A DNA stretch of 64,000 nucleotides, taken from the NCBI RefSeq assembly GCF_003318275.1, contig NZ_QOCH01000003.1, positions 64,618-128,617 of the forward strand, written 5' to 3'. Below, piece by piece: positions 15,907 through 24,567 of this stretch. The first letter of the stretch is position 1. Every line of letters starts with the position of its first letter. Below the pieces are notes generated by a model. The model was not told the origin of the DNA and did no database searches. It saw only the letters and a program-made list of their open reading frames with translations. Source of the stretch: Marinobacter sp. F3R11 (GTDB taxonomy: Bacteria > Pseudomonadota > Gammaproteobacteria > Pseudomonadales > Oleiphilaceae). A program made the position numbers and the translations under genes.

Positions 15907-17427
15907 ATGCAGTCACTTGCCACTGACATTGCTGTAGCAGTCATCGGCGCCGGCGCCATGGGTTCCGGCATTGCTCAGGTAGCCGCTCAGGCAGGCCACC
16001 GGGTTTTTCTGCTGGATCAGCGCGAAGGTGCAGCTGAAGCCGGGCGCCAGAGCATTGCAAAGCAACTGCAGCGCCGGGTTGATAAAGGAAAGATGGAGCA
16101 ATCCGCACTGGACGCACTTCTTGATCGCATCAAGCCGGTTAACCAACTCAGCGAGCTTGCATCAGCGGGCCTGGTGATCGAAGCCATCGTTGAGGATCTG
16201 GAAATCAAGCGTGGCTTGCTCGCCAACCTGGAAGAAGTTTGTGGTGACAACGCCATTCTGGCTACCAACACCTCGTCCATCTCAGTAACGGCTCTGGGCG
16301 CCAAAATGAAGTGCCCTGAGCGCCTGGTGGGCATGCACTTCTTTAACCCGGCACCGCTGATGGCACTGGTTGAAGTCATCAAAGGCCTGGCCACCAGCGA
16401 CGAGGTAGCACAGCGGGTTTATGCCACAGCCACCCAATGGGGCAAAAAACCTGTAACCGCCACGTCCACTCCAGGATTTATTGTTAACCGGGTTGCACGG
16501 CCGTTTTATGCCGAAAGCCTGCGCCTGCTACAGGAACAGGCAGCTGACAGCGCAACACTGGACGCCATCCTGCGCGAAGCCGGCGGCTTTCGCATGGGCG
16601 CCTTCGAACTGACCGATCTGATCGGTCACGATGTCAACTACGCGGTTACCTCCTCGGTTTTCAATTCCTACTATCAGGACACTCGCTTTTTGCCTTCTCT
16701 GGTACAGAAGGAGCTGGTTGAAGCCGGGCGCCTGGGCCGTAAGAGTGGTCAGGGCTTTTATAGCTATGCGGAAGGTTCGCAAAAACCTGAACCAGTAGCC
16801 GAAGCAACGGCCAGCAGCGGGGCCAACACGCTTATCGTAGAGGGCAACCCGGGGCCTCTGACAGCACTGATAACGCGCCTGAAAGAAAGCGGCTTCAACA
16901 TCATTGAGCGCGACGGCTCAGGCCGCCTGCGTTTCGGCGAAGCCGTTCTGGCACTGACTGATGGTCGCATGGCAACTGAGCGCGCCGCAGCAGAAGCCTG
17001 CAACAACCTTATTCTTCTGGACCTGGCGTTCGATTATGCCAAAGCCAGCCGTCTCGCTATCACCGCTGCCGATCAGGCTTCCTCTCAGGCTGTAGCTGAC
17101 GCCTGCGCCCTGCTGCAAAAAGCAGGAATATCCGTCAACCAGATCGCTGACCGGCCGGGTCTGGTAGTTATGCGAACTGTGGCCACCCTGGCGAATGAAG
17201 CTGCCGATGCGGCTCTGCAGGGTGTTGCTTCTGTCGGTGATATCGACCTTGCCATGAAAGCCGGCCTGAACTACCCGGAAGGCCCGCTTCGCTGGAGCGA
17301 CAACCTCGGTTTCAGCCTTGTGCATACAGTACTGACAAACATCCAGCAGAGCTACGGTGAAGACCGTTACCGGCCGGCATTGCTGCTGAGGAAAAACCGG
17401 TTCTCTGAAAAGGGGTTCTATTCATGA
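15907..17427 (+). CDS. paaH: 3-hydroxyadipyl-CoA dehydrogenase PaaH
   Basis: 506 aa, the usual size of PaaH with its duplicated C-terminal 3HCDH domain. The NAD-binding GAGAMGSGIAQ is near residue 11, then the MHFFNPAPLM motif, TPGFIVNRVARPF, and a second C-terminal 3HCDH region near GLNYPEGPL. It oxidises (S)-3-hydroxyadipyl-CoA to 3-oxoadipyl-CoA. The stop overlaps the paaI start by 4 nt. Confidence 0.94.
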   Translation: MQSLATDIAVAVIGAGAMGSGIAQVAAQAGHRVFLLDQREGAAEAGRQSIAKQLQRRVDKGKMEQSALDALLDRIKPVNQLSELASAGLVIEAIVEDLEIKRGLLANLEEVCGDNAILATNTSSISVTALGAKMKCPERLVGMHFFNPAPLMALVEVIKGLATSDEVAQRVYATATQWGKKPVTATSTPGFIVNRVARPFYAESLRLLQEQAADSATLDAILREAGGFRMGAFELTDLIGHDVNYAVTSSVFNSYYQDTRFLPSLVQKELVEAGRLGRKSGQGFYSYAEGSQKPEPVAEATASSGANTLIVEGNPGPLTALITRLKESGFNIIERDGSGRLRFGEAVLALTDGRMATERAAAEACNNLILLDLAFDYAKASRLAITAADQASSQAVADACALLQKAGISVNQIADRPGLVVMRTVATLANEAADAALQGVASVGDIDLAMKAGLNYPEGPLRWSDNLGFSLVHTVLTNIQQSYGEDRYRPALLLRKNRFSEKGFYS

Positions 17428-17882
17428 GCAACGAACATCACACACCCGATGCGCAAAAATTAGCGCAGGACTGTGCCGAATCCATGTACCAGCGGGACGC
17501 GGCCAGTCGCAACCTAGGCATGAAAATAACCCATGTGTCCCCGGGCAAAGCCACCGTCACCATGCCGGTCACCAGCATAATGATTCAGGGCCACGGCTCC
17601 TGCCATGGCGGCTACCTGTTTACCCTTGCTGACTCCGCGTTTGCCTTCGCCTGCAACAGCTACAACAAAGCTACAGTGGCATCAGGCTGCACCATCGATT
17701 ACATGCTCGGCGCCCGGGAAGGCGACCTGCTTACCGCCAATGCAGTTGAGCAGTCCCGGGGCAACCGCACCGGCGTGTATGACATTACTATCACCAACCA
17801 GAACGGCCACGTGATTGCCCTGTTTCGCGGCAAGTCCTATCAGGTACGCGGCGAAGTCATCCAGTCGGAGAACGATCAATGA
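17424..17882 (+). CDS. paaI: Phenylacetate-pathway acyl-CoA thioesterase PaaI
   Basis: 152 aa hot-dog domain. GHGSCHGGYLFTLADSAFAF is the PaaI HGG...D active-site signature. It clears ring-hydroxylated phenylacetyl-CoA and other stalled intermediates to recover CoA. It is overlapped by 4 nt at both ends, inside paaGHIJK. Confidence 0.93.
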   Translation: MSNEHHTPDAQKLAQDCAESMYQRDAASRNLGMKITHVSPGKATVTMPVTSIMIQGHGSCHGGYLFTLADSAFAFACNSYNKATVASGCTIDYMLGAREGDLLTANAVEQSRGNRTGVYDITITNQNGHVIALFRGKSYQVRGEVIQSENDQ

Positions 17883-19126
17883 GTAACGAAAAGCGCTTGC
17901 AAGATGCCTACATAGTGGACGCAGTACGCACGCCAATCGGCCGCTACGGCGGTTCCCTTGCAACCGTGCGGGCCGATGACCTGGGTGCCATTCCCATCAG
18001 GGCACTGAAAGACCGCTACAGCGACCTGGACTGGACTGCCATTGACGACGTGCTGTACGGCTGCGCCAACCAGGCTGGCGAAGACAACCGCGATGTAGCC
18101 CGCATGTCGCTGCTACTGGCCGGCCTGCCCGTTGATGTCCCGGGTAGCACGATAAACCGCCTTTGTGGCTCAGGCATGGATGCCATTGGCAGCGCCGCAC
18201 GCGCGCTGCGTACAGGCGAAGCTGGCCTGATGCTGGCCGGCGGCGTGGAATCCATGTCCCGGGCGCCTTTCGTTATGGGAAAGGCAGACTCCGCGTTCAG
18301 CCGTAAAGCCGAAATGTTCGACACTACCATCGGCTGGCGTTTCGTTAACCCTCTGCTGAAGAAACAGTACGGCATCGATTCCATGCCGGAAACTGCCGAA
18401 AACGTCGCTGCCGACTTCAATATATCCCGTGAAGACCAGGATGCCTTTGCTGTGCGCAGTCAGCAACGTACCGCTGCTGCCCAGAAAGCCGGCCGGTTTG
18501 ATAATGAAATCGTGCCGGTGAGCGTACCCCGCCGCAGGCAGGAGCCCCTGATCGTTGATACCGACGAACATCCCCGGGAAACCAGTCTGGAAAAGCTCGC
18601 CAGCCTGGCAGCCCCCTTCCGTGAGAACGGCAGTGTCACCGCGGGCAATGCCTCTGGTGTAAACGACGGCGCATGCGCCCTGCTGCTGGCCAGCAGCGAT
18701 GCACTTGAACAGCACAATCTCAAGCCCCGGGCCCGGGTCGTTGCCATGGCAACTGCTGGTGTCGAACCGCGCATCATGGGCATGGGCCCGGCTCCCGCCA
18801 CCCGCAAGGTACTGAAGACTGCCGGGCTGGAACTGGCCGATATGGATGTGATCGAGCTGAATGAAGCCTTCGCCGCCCAGGCTTTGGCCGTGCTGCGTGA
18901 CCTGGGCCTGCCTGATGATGCCGGACATGTGAACCCGAATGGCGGAGCCATCGCCTTGGGCCACCCTCTGGGCATGAGTGGTGCGCGCCTTGTGACCACT
19001 GCACTGAATGAACTGGAGCACCGTCATCAGCAAGGCCTGAGCGCCCGCTATGCCCTGTGCACCATGTGCATCGGTGTAGGCCAGGGCATAGCCTTGATCA
19101 TCGAACGCGTAGACAGTGCTGAGTAG
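17879..19126 (+). CDS. paaJ: 3-oxoadipyl-CoA thiolase PaaJ
   Basis: 415 aa thiolase. NRLCGSGMDAI holds the acyl-accepting Cys, GGAIALGHPLGMSGARL the His, and CTMCIGVGQG the second Cys. It cleaves 3-oxoadipyl-CoA to succinyl-CoA and acetyl-CoA, and in E. coli also acts on the 3-oxo-5,6-dehydrosuberyl-CoA intermediate. The start overlaps paaI by ATGA. A 94-nt gap with two hairpins separates it from paaK. Confidence 0.95.
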   Translation: MSNEKRLQDAYIVDAVRTPIGRYGGSLATVRADDLGAIPIRALKDRYSDLDWTAIDDVLYGCANQAGEDNRDVARMSLLLAGLPVDVPGSTINRLCGSGMDAIGSAARALRTGEAGLMLAGGVESMSRAPFVMGKADSAFSRKAEMFDTTIGWRFVNPLLKKQYGIDSMPETAENVAADFNISREDQDAFAVRSQQRTAAAQKAGRFDNEIVPVSVPRRRQEPLIVDTDEHPRETSLEKLASLAAPFRENGSVTAGNASGVNDGACALLLASSDALEQHNLKPRARVVAMATAGVEPRIMGMGPAPATRKVLKTAGLELADMDVIELNEAFAAQALAVLRDLGLPDDAGHVNPNGGAIALGHPLGMSGARLVTTALNELEHRHQQGLSARYALCTMCIGVGQGIALIIERVDSAE

Positions 19127-19138
19127 TAGTTGAAGCAG

Positions 19139-19194
19139 CCCGGAAAATCCGGGGCGTGACACAAACTGAAGCTGCCCCCGGCCCTGAGCCGGGG
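19139..19194 (+). other. Two intercistronic hairpins between paaJ and paaK
   Basis: Hairpin one: CCCGGA (19139-19144) with TCCGGG (19148-19153). Hairpin two: CCCCGGC (19176-19182) with GCCGGGG (19188-19194), loop CCTGA. Neither is followed by a T-run, so they probably stabilise or tune the message rather than terminate it. A GACAGGAAAC ribosome-binding region for paaK lies just downstream. Confidence 0.5.
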
Positions 19195-19220
19195 CAACAA
19201 GAACAAGACAGGAAACAACA

Positions 19221-20528
19221 ATGAGTCTACCCATGCAGAAACTCGGAAAACTGGACCGGATGGAAACCGCCAGTGTCGACGAACTTCGTCACGAGCAACT
19301 TCAGCGCCTGCGCTGGAGCGTTTGGCATGCTTATACAAACGTACCCCATTACCGCAATGCGTTTGACGCTGTCGGCCTGAAGCCGATGGATATAAAAACC
19401 CTTGAAGACATCGCCAAAATTCCCTTTACCGGAAAAAACGACCTTCGGGATAACTACCCGTTCGGCATGTTTGCAGTGCCCATGAAAGAAGTCGTCCGGG
19501 TTCACGCATCCAGCGGCACCACCGGCAAACCCACAGTAGTGGGCTACACCCAGAGCGACATTGAGACCTGGTCAGACATAGTTGCACGCTCCATCCGTGC
19601 TGGTGGCGGCAGCGCCGGAGACAAAATCCATATTGCCTATGGCTACGGTCTGTTCACCGGTGGCCTGGGTGCCCATTACGGTGCTGAGCGCCTGGGCTGT
19701 ACTGTGATCCCCATGTCGGGCGGCCAGACCGAGAAACAGGTTCAGCTGATCAAGGATTTCGAGCCTGACATCATCATGGTCACGCCTTCCTACATGCTGA
19801 ACATTGCGGATGAGCTGGACCGTCAGGGCATTGATCCCAGGAAACTTCCATTGCGACTTGGCATTTTTGGCGCAGAGCCCTGGACCAACGAAATGCGCAC
19901 AGAACTGGAAACCCGTCTGGGCATTCAGGCTCTGGATATCTACGGCCTGTCTGAAGTAATGGGCCCCGGCGTGGGCATGGAATGTCTGGAAACAAAAGAT
20001 GGCCCGACCATCTGGGAAGACCATTTCTACCCGGAGATTATCAACCCGGAAACCGGTGAAGTGCTGCCCGACGGTGAATACGGCGAGTTGGTATTCACCT
20101 CCCTCACCAAAGTGGCCATGCCGGTGCTGCGCTACCGCACACGGGATCTCACCCGCTTGCTACCGGGTACAGCCCGCCCCATGCGCCGTATCGACAAGAT
20201 CACTGGTCGCAGCGACGACATGCTGATTATCCGCGGCGTGAACGTATTCCCCACTCAGATTGAAGAGCAGGTGCTGAAATGCCGTGCGCTGGCACCACAC
20301 TACGAAATCGAAGTTTACAAAGAAGGAAACCTGGACTGCGTTGATGTCCGGGTCGAGCTGAAACTGGATGCAGAAGGTACCGGCCTGAAAGAAAACGCAG
20401 CAAAAGAGCTTGCGCACCACATCAAGTCGTACATCGGCATAAGCACAAAAATACAGGTGCAGGATGCGGGAACCCTGAGCCGCTCAGAAGGCAAAGCCAG
20501 GCGAGTGTTTGATCGCCGCAAGGACTAA
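19221..20528 (+). CDS. paaK: Phenylacetate-CoA ligase PaaK
   Basis: 435 aa, the usual length of PaaK. The phosphate loop HASSGTTGKPTVVGYT is near residue 95, followed by DIYGLSEVMGPGV, YRTRD and GRSDDMLIIRGVNVFPTQIEE, and a C-terminal lysine region near SEGKARRVFDRR. It activates phenylacetate with ATP and CoA, the entry step of the pathway. Last gene of paaGHIJK, followed by a hairpin terminator. Confidence 0.95.
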   Translation: MSLPMQKLGKLDRMETASVDELRHEQLQRLRWSVWHAYTNVPHYRNAFDAVGLKPMDIKTLEDIAKIPFTGKNDLRDNYPFGMFAVPMKEVVRVHASSGTTGKPTVVGYTQSDIETWSDIVARSIRAGGGSAGDKIHIAYGYGLFTGGLGAHYGAERLGCTVIPMSGGQTEKQVQLIKDFEPDIIMVTPSYMLNIADELDRQGIDPRKLPLRLGIFGAEPWTNEMRTELETRLGIQALDIYGLSEVMGPGVGMECLETKDGPTIWEDHFYPEIINPETGEVLPDGEYGELVFTSLTKVAMPVLRYRTRDLTRLLPGTARPMRRIDKITGRSDDMLIIRGVNVFPTQIEEQVLKCRALAPHYEIEVYKEGNLDCVDVRVELKLDAEGTGLKENAAKELAHHIKSYIGISTKIQVQDAGTLSRSEGKARRVFDRRKD

Positions 20529-20538
20529 AACCCACGAA

Positions 20539-20580
20539 ACCGGGGCAGGTAGTAGTGACGCCCCGGTGATTTATTTTTCC
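20539..20580 (+). terminator. Terminator after paaK
   Basis: ACCGGGGC (20539-20546) pairs with GCCCCGGT (20560-20567) around a 13-nt loop, followed by the T-rich GATTTATTTTT. It probably ends paaGHIJK ahead of the paaA promoter. Confidence 0.7.
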
Positions 20581-20679
20581 TTAGGACCTCAATCATCCAA
20601 AACAAATCATAAATGCAAAACATTTAGTTGTTATTTTTCAACCATATAAATGCACAAGCAACGCCACAAAAAGCAAACA

Positions 20680-20718
20680 TGATACAAAATACGACTCCTT
20701 GATATTTATTCAGTATCA
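20680..20718. promoter_or_regulatory. Candidate PaaX operator upstream of paaA
   Basis: TGATAC (20680-20685), 27 nt, GTATCA (20713-20718); extended by one base at each end to ATGATAC...GTATCAT. Spacing is identical to the paaG and liv/paaX copies. It overlaps the predicted paaA promoter. Confidence 0.65.
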
Positions 20719-20726
20719 TATAATAT
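20699..20726 (+). promoter_or_regulatory. Predicted sigma-70 promoter of paaABCDE(Z)
   Basis: TTGATA (20699-20704), 16 nt, TAATAT (20721-20726), with an overlapping TATAAT at 20719. The leader to paaA would be about 75 nt. The surrounding 20570-20720 region is AT-rich with no other recognisable feature. Confidence 0.5.
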
Positions 20727-20808
20727 GGAGACATCGACCGTGATCCGTCACGGCGCCCTGCTGCACAACTCCAGCAGACCAAAATAAGCCAGATTCGGAG
20801 AGAGAGTT

Positions 20809-21798
20809 ATGTACGCACAGCTCGTTGATACCGGTACCAAGCGCCTTAAGACCCTGGAAGAAATGTCTCCCGAAGAACGGGAATTCCAGGAAAAGGTAGA
20901 CGCAGAAATCAAGATTGAAGCAAAAAACTGGATGCCCGACGGCTATCGCAAAACCCTGATTCGCCAGATTTCCCAACATGCCCACTCAGAAATTGTCGGC
21001 ATGCTACCGGAAGGCAACTGGGTGACCCGGGCACCCACGCTGAAACGCAAGCTGCAGTTAATGGCCAAGATTCAGGATGAAGCAGGCCACGGCCTTTACC
21101 TGTATAGCGCCATGGAAACTCTGGGCGCTGACCGGGATGAAGAAATCCAGAAGCTGCATGACGGCAAGGCCAAATATTCCAGCATTTTCAATTATCCAAC
21201 CCTGAACTGGGCCGACATGGGTGCGGTTGGCTGGCTCGTTGATGGTGCTGCCATTGTCAATCAGGTGGTTCTTCAGCGAACGTCCTACGGCCCGTACTCC
21301 CGTGCCATGGTTCGCATCTGTAAAGAAGAAAGTTTCCACCAACGTCAGGGTTACCAGATCCTGCTGGACATGATGCGCGAAGGCACCCAAGAGCAGAAGG
21401 ATATGGTTCAGGACGCTATCAACCGTCTTTGGTGGCCAGCGCTGATGATGTTCGGTCCGCACGACGATGAATCCCCCAATTCCCAGCAGTCCATGGTCTG
21501 GAAGATCAAGCGCAAAAGTAACGACGAACTGCGCCAGATGTTTATTGACCAGACAATTCCACAACTTGAATTCCTCGGTTGCACCGCACCCGATCCGGAT
21601 CTGAAGTGGAACGAAGAAACAGGTCATTACGACTTCGGCGACATCAACTGGAAAGAGTTCTACGACGTGCTGAAGGGTGATGGCCCTTGCAACCGTGAGC
21701 GTCTGGCCACCCGTCGCAAAGCAATTGATGAAGGTGCCTGGGTGCGGGAAGCCGCCGTTGCCTACGCAGCAAAACAAAAACAGCGCGCAGCCGCGTAA
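20809..21798 (+). CDS. paaA: Phenylacetyl-CoA 1,2-epoxidase catalytic subunit PaaA
   Basis: 329 aa, slightly longer than E. coli PaaA (309). It is a ferritin-like diiron protein. The iron-ligand helices are visible as [15 protein letters not shown] and [13 protein letters not shown], two E...ExxH patterns. With PaaC it forms the oxygenase core that uses O2 to epoxidise phenylacetyl-CoA. An AGAGAGAG ribosome-binding stretch precedes the ATG. First gene of paaABCDE. Confidence 0.96.
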   Translation: MYAQLVDTGTKRLKTLEEMSPEEREFQEKVDAEIKIEAKNWMPDGYRKTLIRQISQHAHSEIVGMLPEGNWVTRAPTLKRKLQLMAKIQDEAGHGLYLYSAMETLGADRDEEIQKLHDGKAKYSSIFNYPTLNWADMGAVGWLVDGAAIVNQVVLQRTSYGPYSRAMVRICKEESFHQRQGYQILLDMMREGTQEQKDMVQDAINRLWWPALMMFGPHDDESPNSQQSMVWKIKRKSNDELRQMFIDQTIPQLEFLGCTAPDPDLKWNEETGHYDFGDINWKEFYDVLKGDGPCNRERLATRRKAIDEGAWVREAAVAYAAKQKQRAAA

Positions 21799-21813
21799 AC
21801 AGGAGAAACAACC

Positions 21814-22095
21814 ATGTCTGAATGGCGCCTCTACGAAGTATTCGTTCGCAGCAAGCACGGCCTCAACCACAAACACGTTGGCAGCGTTCACGCCGCCGAT
21901 AATGAAATGGCCATGGAAAATGCCCGTGACCTTTACACCCGCCGCAGTGAAGGCGTAAGCATCTGGGTGGTTCCGTCGGACACCATCACCGCCTCTGCCT
22001 CGGATGAAAAGGAAGTCCTGTTTGATCCATCAGAAGACAAGGTGTACCGGCATGCATCCTTCTACAAACTGCCCGACGAAGTCGGGCACATGTAA
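21814..22095 (+). CDS. paaB: Phenylacetyl-CoA epoxidase subunit PaaB
   Basis: 93 aa, the typical length of PaaB. It begins EWRLYEVFVRSKHGLNHKHVG, the recognisable family N-terminus, and has VPSDTITAS and the PSEDKVYRHASFY C-terminus. PaaB bridges PaaAC assemblies and assists docking of the reductase. It lies 15 nt after paaA with an AGGAG ribosome-binding site. Confidence 0.95.
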   Translation: MSEWRLYEVFVRSKHGLNHKHVGSVHAADNEMAMENARDLYTRRSEGVSIWVVPSDTITASASDEKEVLFDPSEDKVYRHASFYKLPDEVGHM

Positions 22096-22107
22096 GGAGT
22101 GCATCCA

Positions 22108-22872
22108 ATGACCGAACAACAAGCTCTGCAGAACTACCTGCTACGCCTTGCGGATTCAGACATGATTCTGGGTCAGCGCCTTTGTGAACTGTGCGGCAAG
22201 GCGCCGGCGGTAGAAGAAGAGCTGGCACTGATGAACGTCGCACTCGACCTCGTAGGCCAGGCCCGCAACTGGTACGAATACGCCGCGGAACTGATTGACG
22301 ACGGGCGCGATGCCGACAAGCTCTGCTTCCTCCGGGATGCACACGACTACCGCAACCTGTTGCTGGTCGAGCAGCCAAACGGTGACTACGCAGTGACCAT
22401 GGCACGCCAGTTTTTCTTCGACGTGTGGCACTACTTCACGATGAAAAGCCTGGAAAACGCCAATGACGAGCGCATTGCCAACATCGCGGCAAAAGCGGTC
22501 AAGGAGGCGACCTATCACCTGCGTCGCTCCTCTGAGTGGGTCAAGCGTATGGGAGACGGCACCGAAGAAAGCCACCGCCGCATTCAGGATGCCTTTGATC
22601 TGCTGTGGCGTTTCACCGGCGAACTGGTAACCCCGGACGACACAGATCACGCCATGTTCAAAGCCGGCATTGGCCCGGATCCCGAACAGCTGAAGAAAGA
22701 CTGGTTCGGCATGGTACGCGAGGTTGCAGCCCAGGCCACTCTTACAACCGGTGCGGAAGACGCCTGGATGTATATGGGCGGCAAGAAGGGCGTTCACACC
22801 GAGCATCTGGGGTTCATCCTGGCCGAAATGCAGTTCCTGCCTCGCGCCTACCCGGATGCGACCACCTGGTAA
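22108..22872 (+). CDS. paaC: Phenylacetyl-CoA epoxidase structural subunit PaaC
   Basis: 254 aa, close to E. coli PaaC (248). It is a ferritin-like helical protein that pairs with PaaA but has lost the iron site. LRLADSDMILGQRLCELCGKAP and LVGQARNWYEYAAEL are family sequences. The ATG at 22108 is preferred to an in-frame GTG at 22099 because an AGGAG (22095-22099) sits at proper spacing before it. Confidence 0.95.
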   Translation: MTEQQALQNYLLRLADSDMILGQRLCELCGKAPAVEEELALMNVALDLVGQARNWYEYAAELIDDGRDADKLCFLRDAHDYRNLLLVEQPNGDYAVTMARQFFFDVWHYFTMKSLENANDERIANIAAKAVKEATYHLRRSSEWVKRMGDGTEESHRRIQDAFDLLWRFTGELVTPDDTDHAMFKAGIGPDPEQLKKDWFGMVREVAAQATLTTGAEDAWMYMGGKKGVHTEHLGFILAEMQFLPRAYPDATTW

Positions 22873-22899
22873 GTCCGCCTGTTAATAGGAGCACATCCG

Positions 22900-23457
22900 G
22901 TGACTGAACACGAACCATCGTCTGTTGACGTATTGATTGCCAGTGACCGGGTGCCGGCCAACGCCCACCCGGAACTGCTGACAGAAGAGGCCATCTGGGA
23001 ACTTCTGGATAAGGTTCTGGATCCGGAAGTGCCCGCAGTCAGTGTTGTGGAACTGGGCATAGTGCGCGGCCTTAGCTGGGATGGTAAACACCTGAGCGTG
23101 GACGTAACACCAACCTACTCCGGCTGCCCCGCAACCGAGCTCATCGAAGAGCTGATCGCCGAGGCCCTGCGCGCAGCCGGCATTCGCGACCCGCACATTA
23201 ACCGCGTGCTGACACCAGCCTGGACCACAGACTGGATAACCGACGAAGGTCGGGAAAAACTCAGGGTATTTGGCATAGCCCCGCCCCAGGGCAGTGCCAG
23301 CAAAATGAGCCTGCTGGGTGCTGATGAGGTTGTTATCTGCCCGCTTTGTGGCAGCGAGCATACCGAGCGCATCAGTGAATTCGGCTCTACTGCCTGCAAG
23401 GCGCTTTATCGCTGTCGCGATTGCCTTGAACCCTTCGACTACTTCAAATGCATATAG
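22900..23457 (+). CDS. paaD: Phenylacetyl-CoA epoxidase maturation protein PaaD
   Basis: 185 aa with a GTG start preceded by TAGGAG. The N-terminal MIP18/DUF59 domain shows LDPEVPAVSVVELGIVRGL and SGCPATELIEELI. The C-terminal zinc-ribbon-like part has four Cys in CPLCG...CRDC. PaaD is thought to assist Fe-S or iron insertion into the epoxidase system. The N-terminal extension is longer than in E. coli (165 aa). Confidence 0.94.
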   Translation: MTEHEPSSVDVLIASDRVPANAHPELLTEEAIWELLDKVLDPEVPAVSVVELGIVRGLSWDGKHLSVDVTPTYSGCPATELIEELIAEALRAAGIRDPHINRVLTPAWTTDWITDEGREKLRVFGIAPPQGSASKMSLLGADEVVICPLCGSEHTERISEFGSTACKALYRCRDCLEPFDYFKCI

Positions 23458-23470
23458 AGCCGATACGATC

Positions 23471-24550
23471 ATGAATAAATTCTACTCGCTGGCCCTCAAA
23501 GAGGTCAGACCGGAAACAAGAAACGCCGTATCCCTTAGCTTTGACCTGCCTGCCGATGTGGCGGAAAAATTCAAGTACAAGCAAGGTCAGCATATTGTCG
23601 TTCGTACCAACCTGGACGGAGAAGAAGTCCGGCGCACCTATTCCATTTGCACCAGTGTGAATGACGAAGAATTGCGCATTGCCGTGAAACGCGTACCCGG
23701 CGGCGTGTTCTCCGGTTTTGCCAACGAACAGCTGAAACCCGGATCCACCCTGGACGTCATGCCACCACAAGGCCATTTCTCCACTGATCTGGACCCGGAA
23801 CGGGAAGGCAACTACCTGGCAGTGGCTGCAGGTAGCGGTATTACCCCGATTCTGTCTATTGTTAAAACCACACTGGAAACAGAACCGAAAAGTCAGGTCA
23901 CTCTTTTCTACGGCAACAAGGGCACCAGCAGCACCATGTTCCGTGATCAACTTCAGGACCTGAAAAACGAATACATGACCCGTTTCAACCTGGTGTATAT
24001 CTTCACCCGGGAAGAACAGGACATAGATCTGTACAACGGACGCATTGATGCCGAGAAATGCGACCAGCTGTTTGATCACTGGATCGACGCCAAAAACCTC
24101 ACCGCGGCTTTCCTCTGCGGCCCCCAGATGATGACCGAAACCGTGCGTGACTCCCTGGTCCGCCATGGTCTGGAAAAAACAAAGGTGCACTACGAGCTGT
24201 TTACACCTGCCGGTGGCACCCCACAGTCCCGCAAGGACCGCGCAGAAAACAAAGTAGATCCCCAGGCCGTCAGCGTTGTTACCGTCAAAGCCGATGGCCG
24301 CTCGCTGACTTTTGAGCTGGTCCGCGATACCAAGAGCATTCTTGATGCAGGTAACGATGAAGGTGCTGATCTGCCCTACTCCTGCAAAGCCGGAGTTTGC
24401 TCCACCTGCCGCGCCAAAGTGGTGGAAGGCGAAGTGGAAATGGACCAGAACTTTGCCCTGGAAGACTACGAAGTGGACGCCGGCTACGTGTTGTCGTGCC
24501 AGTGCTACCCCGTCAGCGACAAGGTCGTCCTAGACTACGACGAAATGTGA
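23471..24550 (+). CDS. paaE: Phenylacetyl-CoA epoxidase reductase PaaE
   Basis: 359 aa. The FAD domain contains RRTYSIC, the NADPH domain contains GSGITPILSIV, and the C-terminal plant-type [2Fe-2S] ferredoxin domain has CKAGVCSTC plus a fourth Cys in VLSCQCYP. It passes electrons from NADPH to PaaAC. The start at 23471 is chosen because the longer frame from 23318 overlaps paaD extensively. Confidence 0.95.
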   Translation: MNKFYSLALKEVRPETRNAVSLSFDLPADVAEKFKYKQGQHIVVRTNLDGEEVRRTYSICTSVNDEELRIAVKRVPGGVFSGFANEQLKPGSTLDVMPPQGHFSTDLDPEREGNYLAVAAGSGITPILSIVKTTLETEPKSQVTLFYGNKGTSSTMFRDQLQDLKNEYMTRFNLVYIFTREEQDIDLYNGRIDAEKCDQLFDHWIDAKNLTAAFLCGPQMMTETVRDSLVRHGLEKTKVHYELFTPAGGTPQSRKDRAENKVDPQAVSVVTVKADGRSLTFELVRDTKSILDAGNDEGADLPYSCKAGVCSTCRAKVVEGEVEMDQNFALEDYEVDAGYVLSCQCYPVSDKVVLDYDEM

Positions 24551-24567
24551 TTCTGGAGTTTTCTTAC

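Noticed and set aside
18170..19234. A 354-codon minus-strand open frame opposite paaJ
   Set aside because: It is a shadow of the high-GC third-position pattern of paaJ; the paaJ frame has full thiolase motifs.
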